Source: Lentibacter sp. XHP0401 (lineage in GTDB: Bacteria; Pseudomonadota; Alphaproteobacteria; Rhodobacterales; Rhodobacteraceae). From it: 64,000 bases of DNA. This document shows, one piece after another, positions 45,573 through 54,989 of this stretch. Position 1 is the first letter of the stretch. Each line of letters begins with the position of its first letter. The position numbers and the translations under genes were made by a program. Location of the stretch: contig NZ_JAOWLC010000002.1 of assembly GCF_025751535.1 (NCBI RefSeq), positions 124,001-188,000 on the forward strand, written 5' to 3'. Under the pieces are notes generated by a model. That model did no database searches, had not been told where the DNA came from, and saw only the letters and a list, made by a program, of their open reading frames with translations.

Positions 45573-46826
45573 ATGAGCAGTGAGCCTGGAAAAACGGAGC
45601 AAAACGTGCATCGCCGGAGAGTTTTTTACATCCCCGGCTATGATCCGATTCACCCAAGACGTTACCGTGAACTTTATCGTAAAGAGTCTGCGACGCAGGC
45701 CGAGATATCGGGCTATGAGATCAACCTTTCTCCCAAGACAACAAAAGGGCCTTATGGCTGGCATGTGAACGCGGTTATCAATGAGCAGGCGGTGCAAACC
45801 GATGTCGAAGCCTTGGTCTGGTCTGATATTGTTCGCGATTCCATGAGGCATACTATTTCCTCTACCTTTAGTGCGATGTTGCGCACCGCTTGGGTATATA
45901 TCGGAACGGGTGCGCTGTGGCGGCTGATGCGGCTTCGCAAAGGGCCTGTCATTGCGGCACTTTACCCTGTGCTGATGCTGATAGTGCAGGCGCTTCTGGC
46001 TGTCTTAGTTGCTTGGGTTGTGATGCGTGGCGTTGTCGCTTTGGTAGCTTGGCTTGTGCCTAATCTGGCAAGTGTTGCACCGTATATAGGGCTGGCACTT
46101 GGACTTGGGGGAGGTTGGGCGCTGTTGATTTGGTTCAAAAAACAGGATGCGAAGTTTTTTGTTTACTATCTTATGCATGACTATTCCTATTCGGCGCTGC
46201 ATAAAGGGGCTAATTCCCCTGAGCTTGAGGCACGGATGGCGGAGTTTTCTGATGCCATCGCCGAGGCACTGACGCAGGAATATGACGAGGTTTTGCTCGT
46301 TGGGCATTCCTCCGGCGCTCATTTGGGCGTTTCGATCCTGTCTGATCTTATACGCGCGGGGCGGGTTCCGGATAATGGGCCGAAACTCGGATTTCTTTCG
46401 TTGGGGCAGGTTGTGCCGATGGTGTCTTTTTTGCCTGATGCATGGCGTTTGCGCTCGGATCTGGCGTATCTGTGTGCGCGCGACGAGTTGTTCTGGCTTG
46501 ATGTGACCGCTCCGGGAGATGGCTGTGCCTTTGCGCTTTGTGACCCTGTGGCGGTGTCCGGTGTTGCACCGGAGGGGCAGCGCTGGCCACTGGTGATTTC
46601 TGCAGCGTTTACCCAGACATTGAGTGCGGAGCGTTGGAAAGAATTGCGCTGGCGGTTTTTCAGACTTCATTTTCAGTATCTCTGTGCTTTTGACCGCCCG
46701 CGGGACTACGACTACTTTCAGATCACAGCTGGACCATTAACGCTTTCGGAGCGCTTTTCCAGGCGTGGTGCATCACGCAGCCGTATCGACAAAGCTGTGA
46801 ATAAGTACACGAGTGTCCGGCCATGA
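45573..46826 (+). CDS. Membrane-anchored alpha/beta-hydrolase-like protein, uncharacterised
   Basis: 417 residues. It opens with RRVFYIPGYDPIHPRRYRELY, the first strand of an alpha/beta-hydrolase fold. Two long hydrophobic segments follow (about 125-160 and 165-190). The nucleophile elbow is VLLVGHSSGAHLG (GxSxG, Ser at about 245). A later Asp/His region is not clear. Start at 45573 has AAAGGGG upstream. Its stop overlaps the P450 start (ATGA), so the two are coupled. Substrate unknown. Confidence 0.72.
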   Translation: MSSEPGKTEQNVHRRRVFYIPGYDPIHPRRYRELYRKESATQAEISGYEINLSPKTTKGPYGWHVNAVINEQAVQTDVEALVWSDIVRDSMRHTISSTFSAMLRTAWVYIGTGALWRLMRLRKGPVIAALYPVLMLIVQALLAVLVAWVVMRGVVALVAWLVPNLASVAPYIGLALGLGGGWALLIWFKKQDAKFFVYYLMHDYSYSALHKGANSPELEARMAEFSDAIAEALTQEYDEVLLVGHSSGAHLGVSILSDLIRAGRVPDNGPKLGFLSLGQVVPMVSFLPDAWRLRSDLAYLCARDELFWLDVTAPGDGCAFALCDPVAVSGVAPEGQRWPLVISAAFTQTLSAERWKELRWRFFRLHFQYLCAFDRPRDYDYFQITAGPLTLSERFSRRGASRSRIDKAVNKYTSVRP

Positions 46827-48193
46827 TATTGCCACCCAAACCACCCGCGCGGCCTGACAAGGTGAGCCTTTGGCGCTATGTCAAATTGTTCCGTCAGGAT
46901 ATTTTGTCGGCGCAGCCCGCAAAGTTGTATCGCGCGTGGATGGCTGAATTTCGAACCCCGTTTTTTCGCTCCTATATGGTGAATGATCCCCACATTTTGA
47001 ACCTTGTGCTTAAGGAACGTCCTGATGATTTCCCTAAATCAGGGCGTGTGAGTGAAGGTTTGCGCCCCCTCCTTGGCGAGAGCGTATTTCTCACGAACGG
47101 AGACACTTGGAAGCGGCAGCGCCGCATTATTGATCCCGCGTTTGAAGGCGGGCGACTGCGCGATACATTCCCTGCAATGTGGAAAGCTTCCGAGGCCTGT
47201 GTGGAACGCCTTAAGGAAGGCGAGAGCGAGATTGAGGAAGTGACAAGCCATGCGGCAGCAGATGTGATATTTCGCACGCTTTTTTCGATCCCGATTGAGA
47301 ACAAGATTGCTTCGGAAGTCTTCTCTGAGTTTCGAGATTATCAGCGCAGTCAGCCTATTTTGAATATTGCTGCGTTTTTGCCGATGCCGCGTTGGATGCC
47401 GCGCTTTTTCCGCCGCCGCACAAGGGAAACAGCAAAAAGCATTAGAGGGCTCATTGCGAGCCTTACAGATGAAAGGGCGGCCCAGATAGCGGCTGGCACG
47501 GCGCCTGATGATCTAGCGACCAAGATCATGACCACAGCAGATCCGGCAACAGGGGAACGCTTCACTGCCGAGGAGATGGTCGATCAGGTAGCGATCTTTT
47601 TCTTGGCAGGGCATGAAACGAGCGCTTCGGCGCTGGCATGGACGCTTTATCTTATGGCGTTATACCCCGAGTGGCAGGAGAAACTTGCCGAGGAGGCCAA
47701 GGTTCTGGAAGGCTGCGACTTCAAGGTGATGTCAAAGTTGAAGCTTTCCCGCGATGTATTTCGAGAGGCTTTACGGCTTTATCCGCCCGTGCCGATGATG
47801 GTTCGGGAAGCGTCTTGCCCCGAGCAGTTTCGCGAACGGGATGTGGCGAAAGGAAGCCAGATTGTATTGAGTCCTTGGCACCTCCATCGGCATGAGCGGA
47901 TCTGGCCGCGTGCGGATGAATTTGAGCCCGAGCGATGGCAGACCGAGGAGGGGCGCACATGCGCGCGCGATGCTTACATGCCGTTTTCGGCGGGACCGCG
48001 TGTGTGCACTGGTGCGGGTTTTGCAATGGTTGAGGGGCCGCTGATTTTGTCGATGCTGCTCAAGGCGTTTCACTTTGAGCTTGTGGAAGGCCGCGTGCCG
48101 CAGCCTGTGGCGCATCTGACAGTGCGGGCGAAAGACGGGATATGGCTGAAGGTGAGCAAGCGCCAGACTGGCCCCGAAAACTCGAATTCTTGA
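46823..48193 (+). CDS. Cytochrome P450
   Basis: Haem monooxygenase, 456 residues, soluble bacterial type. The I-helix oxygen-binding motif is LAGHETSASAL, the ExxR pair is in FREALRLYPPVPM, and the haem-ligand loop is PFSAGPRVCTGAGFAMVEG with C395 as thiolate. An N-terminal proline-rich start (MILPPKPPARPDK) has no membrane anchor. No ferredoxin or reductase gene is adjacent, so redox partners come from elsewhere. The substrate is not deducible; coupling with the preceding hydrolase suggests a common lipophilic substrate. Confidence 0.9.
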   Translation: MILPPKPPARPDKVSLWRYVKLFRQDILSAQPAKLYRAWMAEFRTPFFRSYMVNDPHILNLVLKERPDDFPKSGRVSEGLRPLLGESVFLTNGDTWKRQRRIIDPAFEGGRLRDTFPAMWKASEACVERLKEGESEIEEVTSHAAADVIFRTLFSIPIENKIASEVFSEFRDYQRSQPILNIAAFLPMPRWMPRFFRRRTRETAKSIRGLIASLTDERAAQIAAGTAPDDLATKIMTTADPATGERFTAEEMVDQVAIFFLAGHETSASALAWTLYLMALYPEWQEKLAEEAKVLEGCDFKVMSKLKLSRDVFREALRLYPPVPMMVREASCPEQFRERDVAKGSQIVLSPWHLHRHERIWPRADEFEPERWQTEEGRTCARDAYMPFSAGPRVCTGAGFAMVEGPLILSMLLKAFHFELVEGRVPQPVAHLTVRAKDGIWLKVSKRQTGPENSNS

Positions 48194-48479
48194 GGCAAAT
48201 TTCCTGAAGAAATTTGAACTTTGAGCGGTTCAATAGGGTCTTGATTGCAAAAGATGATGATGTCGCCTGCATTGGTAGGCGCGGTATACCCGCGCAGTGC
48301 GAATTCGTATTTGAAGCGGGTCATGCCGACGATCCTTCTCGACATCACATTATTTGCGGCGAACCACACCGCCTTTTGCGGCTGCGCGCGAGCTGAATAT
48401 CTGTTCGATTCAGAGATCAGGGGTGAGATGGGCCGAGAGTGACATGCTTTGATCTAAGCAGAGTATGGTTAATGCTAGC
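48194..48479. other. Gene-free stretch after the P450 gene
   Basis: 286 bp between convergent P450 and RHH genes. Right after the P450 stop is a hairpin CAAATTTC-CTGAA-GAAATTTG (48196-48216, 8-bp stem), which lacks a T run but may end transcription. Reading frames across the rest (both strands) are short, without ribosome sites. A minus-strand frame with MTRFKYEFALRGYTAPTNAG looks faintly protein-like and may be a gene remnant. No RNA gene recognised. Confidence 0.4.
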
Positions 48480-48482
48480 TTA
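48468..48482. promoter_or_regulatory. Perfect CtrA-box-like sequence TTAA-N7-TTAA
   Basis: TTAATGCTAGCTTAA, within the 17-bp palindrome GTTAATGCTAGCTTAAC. It matches the CtrA full site known from Caulobacter (TTAA-N7-TTAA). It overlaps the stop codon of the RHH gene and is not near any start, so chance occurrence is quite possible. Confidence 0.3.
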
Positions 48483-48692
48483 ACGCTGAAGCTCTGCAAG
48501 CACATAGAGCCGAATGGCCGAGGCAAGGCCACTTTCGACTCCGCGGGCTTCATCAATTTCGGCAGCTAGCTCATTGATAGGTTTGTTTTTTTGTGCCGCA
48601 ATGTGACGGAAGGCGCGCCAGAACTCATCCTCTAGCGAGACGCTGGTGCGGTGGCCGCGCAATGTGAGTGAGCGCTTGAGGGGGCGGCTCAT
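48480..48692 (-). CDS. Ribbon-helix-helix domain protein (RHH_4 type)
   Basis: 70 residues. RTSVSLEDEFWRAFRHIAAQKNKPINELAAEID forms the beta strand plus two helices of an RHH DNA-binding fold. Probably a small regulator, target unknown. Its ATG overlaps the DUF4169 stop (ATGA), which in turn overlaps fumC, so this is the third gene of a tightly coupled fumC unit. Confidence 0.83.
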   Translation of the reverse strand: MSRPLKRSLTLRGHRTSVSLEDEFWRAFRHIAAQKNKPINELAAEIDEARGVESGLASAIRLYVLAELQR

Positions 48693-48864
48693 GTCTTGCG
48701 CTCTTTGCCTGAATGATCACGCGCGGCCTTGGCCGCGCGGGCCTTTTCAAGCTCTTTCTGCGCTTTGGTACGGCCGTGTTTGACCACGTTTTCAGCGGCG
48801 CGAGCTTTGTCTTCGGCCCGCGCCGCTGCTTTTCGAAACCGGTTGAGATTAACCGGCTCGACCA

Positions 48865-48865
<1 letters not shown>
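48689..48865 (-). CDS. DUF4169 family small protein
   Basis: 58 residues, read directly from the minus strand: it starts MVEPVNLNRFRKAAARAED and ends AARDHSGKERKT. Very basic and helical, rich in Ala, Arg and Lys, matching the small DUF4169 family found beside fumC in Rhodobacteraceae. The start overlaps the fumC stop and the stop overlaps the RHH start, both as ATGA. Function unknown; the charge suggests nucleic-acid or protein binding. Confidence 0.82.
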
Positions 48866-50256
<1,391 letters not shown>

Positions 50257-50350
50257 GTTGGGCTCCTTAAGAAAACTGTCGCAAGTGGTCTAACGCCCAG
50301 CCCCGCGCGGGGCAATGGCTGATAGCCCTAACAGATTTTGCCAAGAGAGT

Positions 50351-50842
50351 TTACTTACGGAAATGATCAAGGCTGACAACGTCAGCTTCATGTTTTGCCG
50401 GCTCGGAATCCGTTTTGACAGCGTTCTTTGTTTTCGAACTTTCTGTCACAGGTATAAGGTCTTCTTCATCCAGTTCATCGTCATCCTCTTCGCTCGTTTC
50501 AAAGCGCAGACCAAATTCTACAGAGGGGTCAACAAAGGTTTTGATTGCATCATAAGGGATGCTCAGCGGTTCGGGAGCCTCGCCAAAATTGAGTGTTACG
50601 GAGAAGCCGTTTTTTGTGACCTCCAAGCCTTCAAACCAATGTTGGATAACAATCGTCATCTCGGATGGATAGCGCTCTCGAAGCCAGTCGGCGAGTTCTG
50701 CATCCGGGTGACGGGTATCAAATGTGATGAAGAAATGGTGTTCACCAGGGAGGCCATGTTGCGAAACATCTCCCAGAACGCGTCTGATAAGGCTGCGCAT
50801 CGCGTTGTGCATCAATGTGCCATAGTCAATCGTGTCTGACAT
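50351..50842 (-). CDS. sspB: SspB, ClpXP adaptor (stringent starvation protein B type)
   Basis: 163 residues, alphaproteobacterial SspB. The N-terminal substrate-binding fold includes HFFITFDTRHPDAELADWL and VTLNFGEAPEPLSIPYDAI. A long acidic linker (EEDDDELDEEDL) leads to a C-terminal ClpX-docking tail with VVSLDHFRK. It delivers ssrA-tagged proteins to ClpXP; the tmRNA gene lies only 1.5 kb away. AAGGGA precedes the ATG. Confidence 0.9.
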   Translation of the reverse strand: MSDTIDYGTLMHNAMRSLIRRVLGDVSQHGLPGEHHFFITFDTRHPDAELADWLRERYPSEMTIVIQHWFEGLEVTKNGFSVTLNFGEAPEPLSIPYDAIKTFVDPSVEFGLRFETSEEDDDELDEEDLIPVTESSKTKNAVKTDSEPAKHEADVVSLDHFRK

Positions 50843-50909
50843 GGGCGGTCCCTTTTATTATATTTTTCAGAATAGGGATTTTCACGGAAAACAAAAGGCC
50901 GATTCCGCT

Positions 50910-52142
50910 CTAGAGGAAGCTGAAGGCCCCTAGGGCGCATCCAAGTGTAGCGTTGCCTGCCAAAAGTAAAAACAGGTTCCCTTTTAAAAGTGAAAACAAG
51001 CCCATGCCTGACAGGATAAGGCTCAACGCAGGTATGCTGATATTGGCGAAACCCTGCTCAAGGCCGTTAGGCCAAAGCACAGAGAGCGCGAACCAGAGTG
51101 ACAGACTCGCTATTACGCCAGTGACGGCTGCGGTGATGCCGGTGAGAGCCGCGCGCAGACGGGGCATAGCAAGGAGACGCTCAAGATACGGGGCTCCAAC
51201 GAAGATATAGACAAAGCACGGCGTGAAAACCATCCAAAGGGTTATGAACCCTGCCAGAGTTGCCATGCCGATACCGCCCTGGGCGTTGCCGGCTACGTGG
51301 CTGACAAACTGGGTCACAAGGATGAGTGGGCCTGGAGTGGTTTCGGCGAGCCCCAAAGCATCGATCATCTGTGGAGCGGTAATCCAGCCGTGATCTTGCA
51401 CTATGGTTTGCGTCATCCAGCCGAGCAAGGCGTAGGCCCCACCAAAACTCAAAAGAGCCATTTGAGCAAAATAGGCCGCAAGTTCCGTGAGGAAGTTTTG
51501 GTCCGTGATATAAAGCACTGCGAGAGGTGTTACCCACAAGACAAGACCGATGAAGAGCGTGCGAATGGGATTTGAAGCAGGCTGTACTGGTGTAGGCTTG
51601 TCGGTGTTCTTGCATGAAAAGAACAACCCACCTGCAAATGCAGCGAGCAAGAGAATTAGCGGGTAGGGCGCGCCAAACGCAAAAATGCCGAGGAACGCCA
51701 CAACTGCTATGGCAATACTGGCGAGATTATTAAGAGCTTTGCTGGCAAGAGCAAAGAGAGCATGAACAACAATGGTGATCACGGAGGCCTTGATGCCGAG
51801 AAAGGCAGCAACAGCCCAAGGCTGTGCTCCATAGCTAATATACGCCATGGCCAGCGCCCAGATAACGAGTGCCCCCGGAACAACGAAGAGCAAGCCAGCC
51901 GCCAAGCCGCCAGCAAGACCGCGCAGGCGCCAGCCCGCATATGTGGCGAGTTGCATCGCTTCCGGGCCAGGCAAAAGCATACAAAAGCTGAGCGCGCCTG
52001 CGAATTGGCTTTCATTGAGCCATGCGCGTTCATCAACCAGTACGCGATGCATGAGAGCGATTTGCGCGGCTGGACCACCAAAGGACAGAAGGCCGATTTT
52101 CGCAAATGTTTTGTAGAAGTCCCGCGAGGTATGATTGATCAT
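50910..52142 (-). CDS. chrA: Chromate transporter, ChrA family (two-domain)
   Basis: Inner-membrane protein with two homologous CHR domains. Domain 1 begins FAKIGLLSFGGPAAQIALMH with MLLPGPEAMQLATYAGW; domain 2 has FAQMALLSFGGAYALLGWM and LAETTPGPLILVTQFV. About 10-12 membrane spans. The start is uncertain: ATG at 52142 directly before the first domain, ATG at 52178 or a TTG at 52211 are possible. Family members expel chromate, but many have untested substrates. Confidence 0.86.
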   Translation of the reverse strand: MINHTSRDFYKTFAKIGLLSFGGPAAQIALMHRVLVDERAWLNESQFAGALSFCMLLPGPEAMQLATYAGWRLRGLAGGLAAGLLFVVPGALVIWALAMAYISYGAQPWAVAAFLGIKASVITIVVHALFALASKALNNLASIAIAVVAFLGIFAFGAPYPLILLLAAFAGGLFFSCKNTDKPTPVQPASNPIRTLFIGLVLWVTPLAVLYITDQNFLTELAAYFAQMALLSFGGAYALLGWMTQTIVQDHGWITAPQMIDALGLAETTPGPLILVTQFVSHVAGNAQGGIGMATLAGFITLWMVFTPCFVYIFVGAPYLERLLAMPRLRAALTGITAAVTGVIASLSLWFALSVLWPNGLEQGFANISIPALSLILSGMGLFSLLKGNLFLLLAGNATLGCALGAFSFL

Positions 52143-52384
52143 CGGGCCGGCCCAAGTTGACGCGTGAAGCAACAGCATATCTTTTGCGCGCCCAACGGGA
52201 AAGCTTATCAATTACAAATTAGGCCGTTTTGTTGGAACTTTCCATATTATTTGGAGCAGGCATTTATGCGTGAAAGTTGACAGGCTGGAAGGCAAGCGCA
52301 AATTTGGCCAAGCGTTTTTTGAAAATGACTGAAAGTGCAGGCTTCTGTTGCCAGGTGCCTGCGAACCCCGCCTTAGGTCGCTAA

Positions 52385-52690
52385 ACGTAAGGACTTAATT
52401 TTCAATAGTTCCGGTCGCTTACGCGGCCATCGCCATTGGAGCACGATTGTCATTTGCAATTGTACAAGTTTCGCCGATAACGGTGGCAGACAGCCGAAAC
52501 AAAGCAAACCTCTTTAGACGTTCGTCGATCCTATTTCGTCCCCATGATCCCCAAATGAAGGATGTTTGGTGGAGACGCCGGGTACCGCCCCCGGGTCCGA
52601 TCCGCTTATTACAAGCGCGTTTATGTTCATAGTCTCCGAGAAGACATCTCATATATAGAGGTGGTTGGTGTCGAATTAAAGGGGCAAAAT
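52385..52690 (-). ncRNA. ssrA: Two-piece (circularly permuted) tmRNA
   Basis: Read on the minus strand. The acceptor piece comes first and ends CGTCTCCACCA (CCA at 52567), with T-arm CCGGG-GGCGGTA-CCCGG. A 23-nt intervening segment (52544-52566) follows. The coding piece starts GGGGACG at 52543. GGGGACG pairs with CGTCTCC and includes the G3-U70 pair that makes it an alanine acceptor. The tag frame reads ANDNRAPMAMAA then TAA (about 52460 to 52421). Outer ends are estimated. It rescues stalled ribosomes and marks nascent proteins for ClpXP. An apparent 77-aa ORF here is this RNA. Confidence 0.93.
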
Positions 52691-52697
52691 ATTTGCA

Positions 52698-52728
52698 TCT
52701 ATAGGAAAGTTGAAAGCTTTGCTGTCAA
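52698..52728 (-). promoter_or_regulatory. Probable sigma-70 promoter of ssrA
   Basis: On the minus strand TTGACA (52728-52723) is followed after 19 bp by TATAGA (52703-52698), placing a start near 52690, upstream of the acceptor piece. The spacing is slightly long; the -35 is perfect. Confidence 0.55.
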
Positions 52729-52762
52729 GGTTTCAAACTGGATGCTTTGACAAGCAGAAAAA

Positions 52763-53500
52763 TCACTGCGGTTTTCGGCCGACTCGTTTGGCAAAAACAT
52801 CGGCTGCAAGTTTTTGAGTATAGATTTCAAGCGCGGTTAGAGCCGCTTCAACACCGTCTGCGTCTTGAGCTTCAAGTGCGTCAGTAATTTTGCTGTGTAG
52901 GTCAATGATTGCCGCTCGCGAGCGGGTAGTGAAAGTGATCATATTCATCAAGGGCTGCATTGCTTCGACTGCGCCTGCGAGTTGATAGGAAAGCACCGGA
53001 TTTCCTGCGCCATCAACGAGCGCACGGTGAAAGGCGACATCTGAGGCACAGAACGCTTCATCGGAAAGGTTGGGCTGAGATTGGCGAAAAATTTCCGTGC
53101 GCATGGTGGCGATCTGATCAGCCGTGCGCCGCTCGGCCGAAAGAGGAGCGCAGGCGCGCTCGAGTGTGTAGCGCGCTTCGCAGGCGGTTTCGAAGCTCAC
53201 ATCATTCATGCTGAGCAGCAAAGTCGAGGTGGTAATCTGTTGGGAGTAGGCGTCTTGAAAGCTGATGCGGTTTACAAAAGCACCGCCCGTTGCCCCACGC
53301 TGTGTGCGTATGAGAGACTGGGCCGCAAGACGTTTGAGTGCTTCACGCACTGTGGGGCGAGACACATTGAATTGCTCTGACAGATCAGCCTCGGAAGGAA
53401 GCCGTTCGTCCACAATGAGTGCGCCGGAGATGATCGCATCGCGGATGTTTTTGGCTATTTTGGCAGAAAGGTCGGCGGGTTTTTGAGCGGGTTTTTTCAT
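52763..53500 (-). CDS. GntR family regulator, FadR/FCD subfamily (DmdR-like by position)
   Basis: 245 residues. Winged helix-turn-helix at 25-85: RLPSEADLSEQFNVSRPTVREALKRL, then QRGATGGAFV for the wing. The C-terminal FCD ligand domain is helical (CASDVAFHRALVDGAGN with likely metal-binding His). It diverges from the DUF2182-DUF1326-dmdA-acuI genes. In Ruegeria pomeroyi, as I recall, a GntR-family gene next to dmdA represses it (DmdR). Two matching operator-like sites lie in the shared 78-bp gap, one touching its own start codon, which points to autoregulation. Confidence 0.87.
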   Translation of the reverse strand: MKKPAQKPADLSAKIAKNIRDAIISGALIVDERLPSEADLSEQFNVSRPTVREALKRLAAQSLIRTQRGATGGAFVNRISFQDAYSQQITTSTLLLSMNDVSFETACEARYTLERACAPLSAERRTADQIATMRTEIFRQSQPNLSDEAFCASDVAFHRALVDGAGNPVLSYQLAGAVEAMQPLMNMITFTTRSRAAIIDLHSKITDALEAQDADGVEAALTALEIYTQKLAADVFAKRVGRKPQ

Positions 53501-53548
53501 ATGTCTTACATTTGTGCTTTACGAAGAGCATAAATTGTCTGACATTTG
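53501..53548. promoter_or_regulatory. Two operator-like repeats for the divergent GntR regulator
   Basis: ATGTCTTACATTTG (53501-53514) and TTGTCTGACATTTG (53535-53548) agree at 12 of 14 positions, in the same orientation, 34 bp apart. The core TGTCTGACA is a perfect palindrome and both cores fit the general GntR consensus GTM-N-KAC. They occupy the only regulatory space between the repressor and the dmdA operon. Confidence 0.7.
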
Positions 53549-53578
53549 ACTGCAAGAGTTGAGTCGAACGGGGATCAT

Positions 53579-54343
53579 ATGATTCTAAGCCGCATCAAAA
53601 CCATGACAGGCCTGCATTGGCTTGCACTTTTTGCGATGATTGCGCTTGCTTGGGCTGCTCTTTTTGCCATGGCTGTTCCGGCCGAAATGCGCGCATTTTC
53701 AAGCCTTTATGGTGCGGAATTTTGGCAGGCTCTCTGTACGGTTACGCCTGATACGGCAGGATTTGCACGGCTGTTTTTAATGTGGGCGCTGATGTCGGCG
53801 GCGATGATGGCGCCGACAGCCTTACCCGCTTTCGGGACATATGACGATTTGGTGCGCTCAACAGGGCGAGGACATTTCACGCTGCTTGTAACAGGCTATC
53901 TCTTGGTTTGGCTCGGTTTCGCGGTATTGGCAGCGGCTGTGCAGATGGCTCTGACGTTGGTGGGAGCTGTTGACTTGTTGGGGCAAAGCCAGTCACCCGT
54001 GTTGACTGCGGGTCTACTCATTGGCGCAGGGCTTTATCAGTTCTCGGCCCTCAAGGACGCTTGTTTGAGTAAATGTCGCCGCCCAATTAGTTTTTTTATG
54101 CAGCATTGGGAAGAGGGGCCTTGGCGCAACGGCGTGCGACTTGGGCTCGTTTGCCTTGGTTGCTGCTGGGCGCTTATGCTTTTGGGTTTTGTTGGAGGGG
54201 TCATGAACTTAGCGTTCATGGGACTTGCCACGCTTATGATGATTTTGGAGAAACTGCCAGAGATCGGGCAACGGCTTACATGGCCGTTGGGCTTTGGGCT
54301 TATCGCGTGGGGGCTTTTTGCACTGACCTACGTTTTTATTTAG
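53579..54343 (+). CDS. DUF2182 integral membrane protein
   Basis: 254 residues with about six membrane spans. The family motif is LMWALMSAAMMAPTALPAF, followed by YQFSALKDACLSKCRRP, where two Cys could bind metal, and a GLVCLGCCWALML helix. The family is described as metal-binding, but its function is unproven. Start at 53579 (GGGGATC upstream); a TTG at 53546 lies inside an operator. It pairs with DUF1326, as commonly seen in other genomes. Confidence 0.84.
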   Translation: MILSRIKTMTGLHWLALFAMIALAWAALFAMAVPAEMRAFSSLYGAEFWQALCTVTPDTAGFARLFLMWALMSAAMMAPTALPAFGTYDDLVRSTGRGHFTLLVTGYLLVWLGFAVLAAAVQMALTLVGAVDLLGQSQSPVLTAGLLIGAGLYQFSALKDACLSKCRRPISFFMQHWEEGPWRNGVRLGLVCLGCCWALMLLGFVGGVMNLAFMGLATLMMILEKLPEIGQRLTWPLGFGLIAWGLFALTYVFI

Positions 54344-54356
54344 GAGGAGGACGAAT

Positions 54357-54989
54357 ATGGCTTTAGATGGTGAAATTGGCACGATCCCTTGGGCGATCAA
54401 GGGCGAACTTATTCTCAACTGCAACTGCACTGTGTTTTGCCCTTGTGTGGTCAGCCTTGGGCAGCATCCGCCCACGGAAGGCCACTGTCAGGCTTGGTCC
54501 GGCGTGCGGATTGATGAGGGCGACTACGGTGGTGTCAGCCTTTCGGGGCTGAATGTTGGCCTTTTTCTTGAAATACCAGGTAACATGGGCCGGGGAAACT
54601 GGAAAGCGGCGGCATACATCGATGATCGGGCCACGGAGGAGCAATATGACGCGCTTGTGGCAATTTTTTCAGGGGCGGCAAGAGGCACAACGGGTTTGTT
54701 TGGTTTGCTGGTCAGTGAGTTTCTCGGGGCAGAGCGTGCGCCGATTACTTTTGAGACGGTGGGCAAGGAGCGCCGCCTCATGGTTGGCAAAAAGATCAAA
54801 GGCGCAGTTGTGCCTGTCGAGGGCAAGGATGGTAAAGACGTGGTTGTGACCAACACGGAATACTGGATGGGGCCTGACATTACAGTTGCCAAGGCGACAC
54901 AAGGGCGCGTTCGGGCTTTTGGCCGTGTCTGGGATTTTGACGGCCGCAGTGCTGAAATTTGCCAGATCGATTGGCACGGCCCTCGCTGA
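54357..54989 (+). CDS. DUF1326 domain protein
   Basis: 210 residues, no signal peptide. The Cys-rich N-terminus GELILNCNCTVFCPCVVSL (about 16-34) looks like a soft-metal site; a C-terminal beta-rich domain ends CQIDWHGPR. A GGAGGAGG ribosome site precedes the ATG. Its stop overlaps the dmdA start (TGATG), so its translation is tied to DMSP demethylase. Function unknown; a metal or thiol role is inferred from the Cys residues only. Confidence 0.82.
   Translation: MALDGEIGTIPWAIKGELILNCNCTVFCPCVVSLGQHPPTEGHCQAWSGVRIDEGDYGGVSLSGLNVGLFLEIPGNMGRGNWKAAAYIDDRATEEQYDALVAIFSGAARGTTGLFGLLVSEFLGAERAPITFETVGKERRLMVGKKIKGAVVPVEGKDGKDVVVTNTEYWMGPDITVAKATQGRVRAFGRVWDFDGRSAEICQIDWHGPR

Noticed and set aside
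52419-52652. 77-aa minus-strand ORF ending ANDNRAPMAMAA
   Set aside because: It runs through the tmRNA; only its last twelve codons are translated, as the tag after ribosome switching. No start signal exists for the rest.
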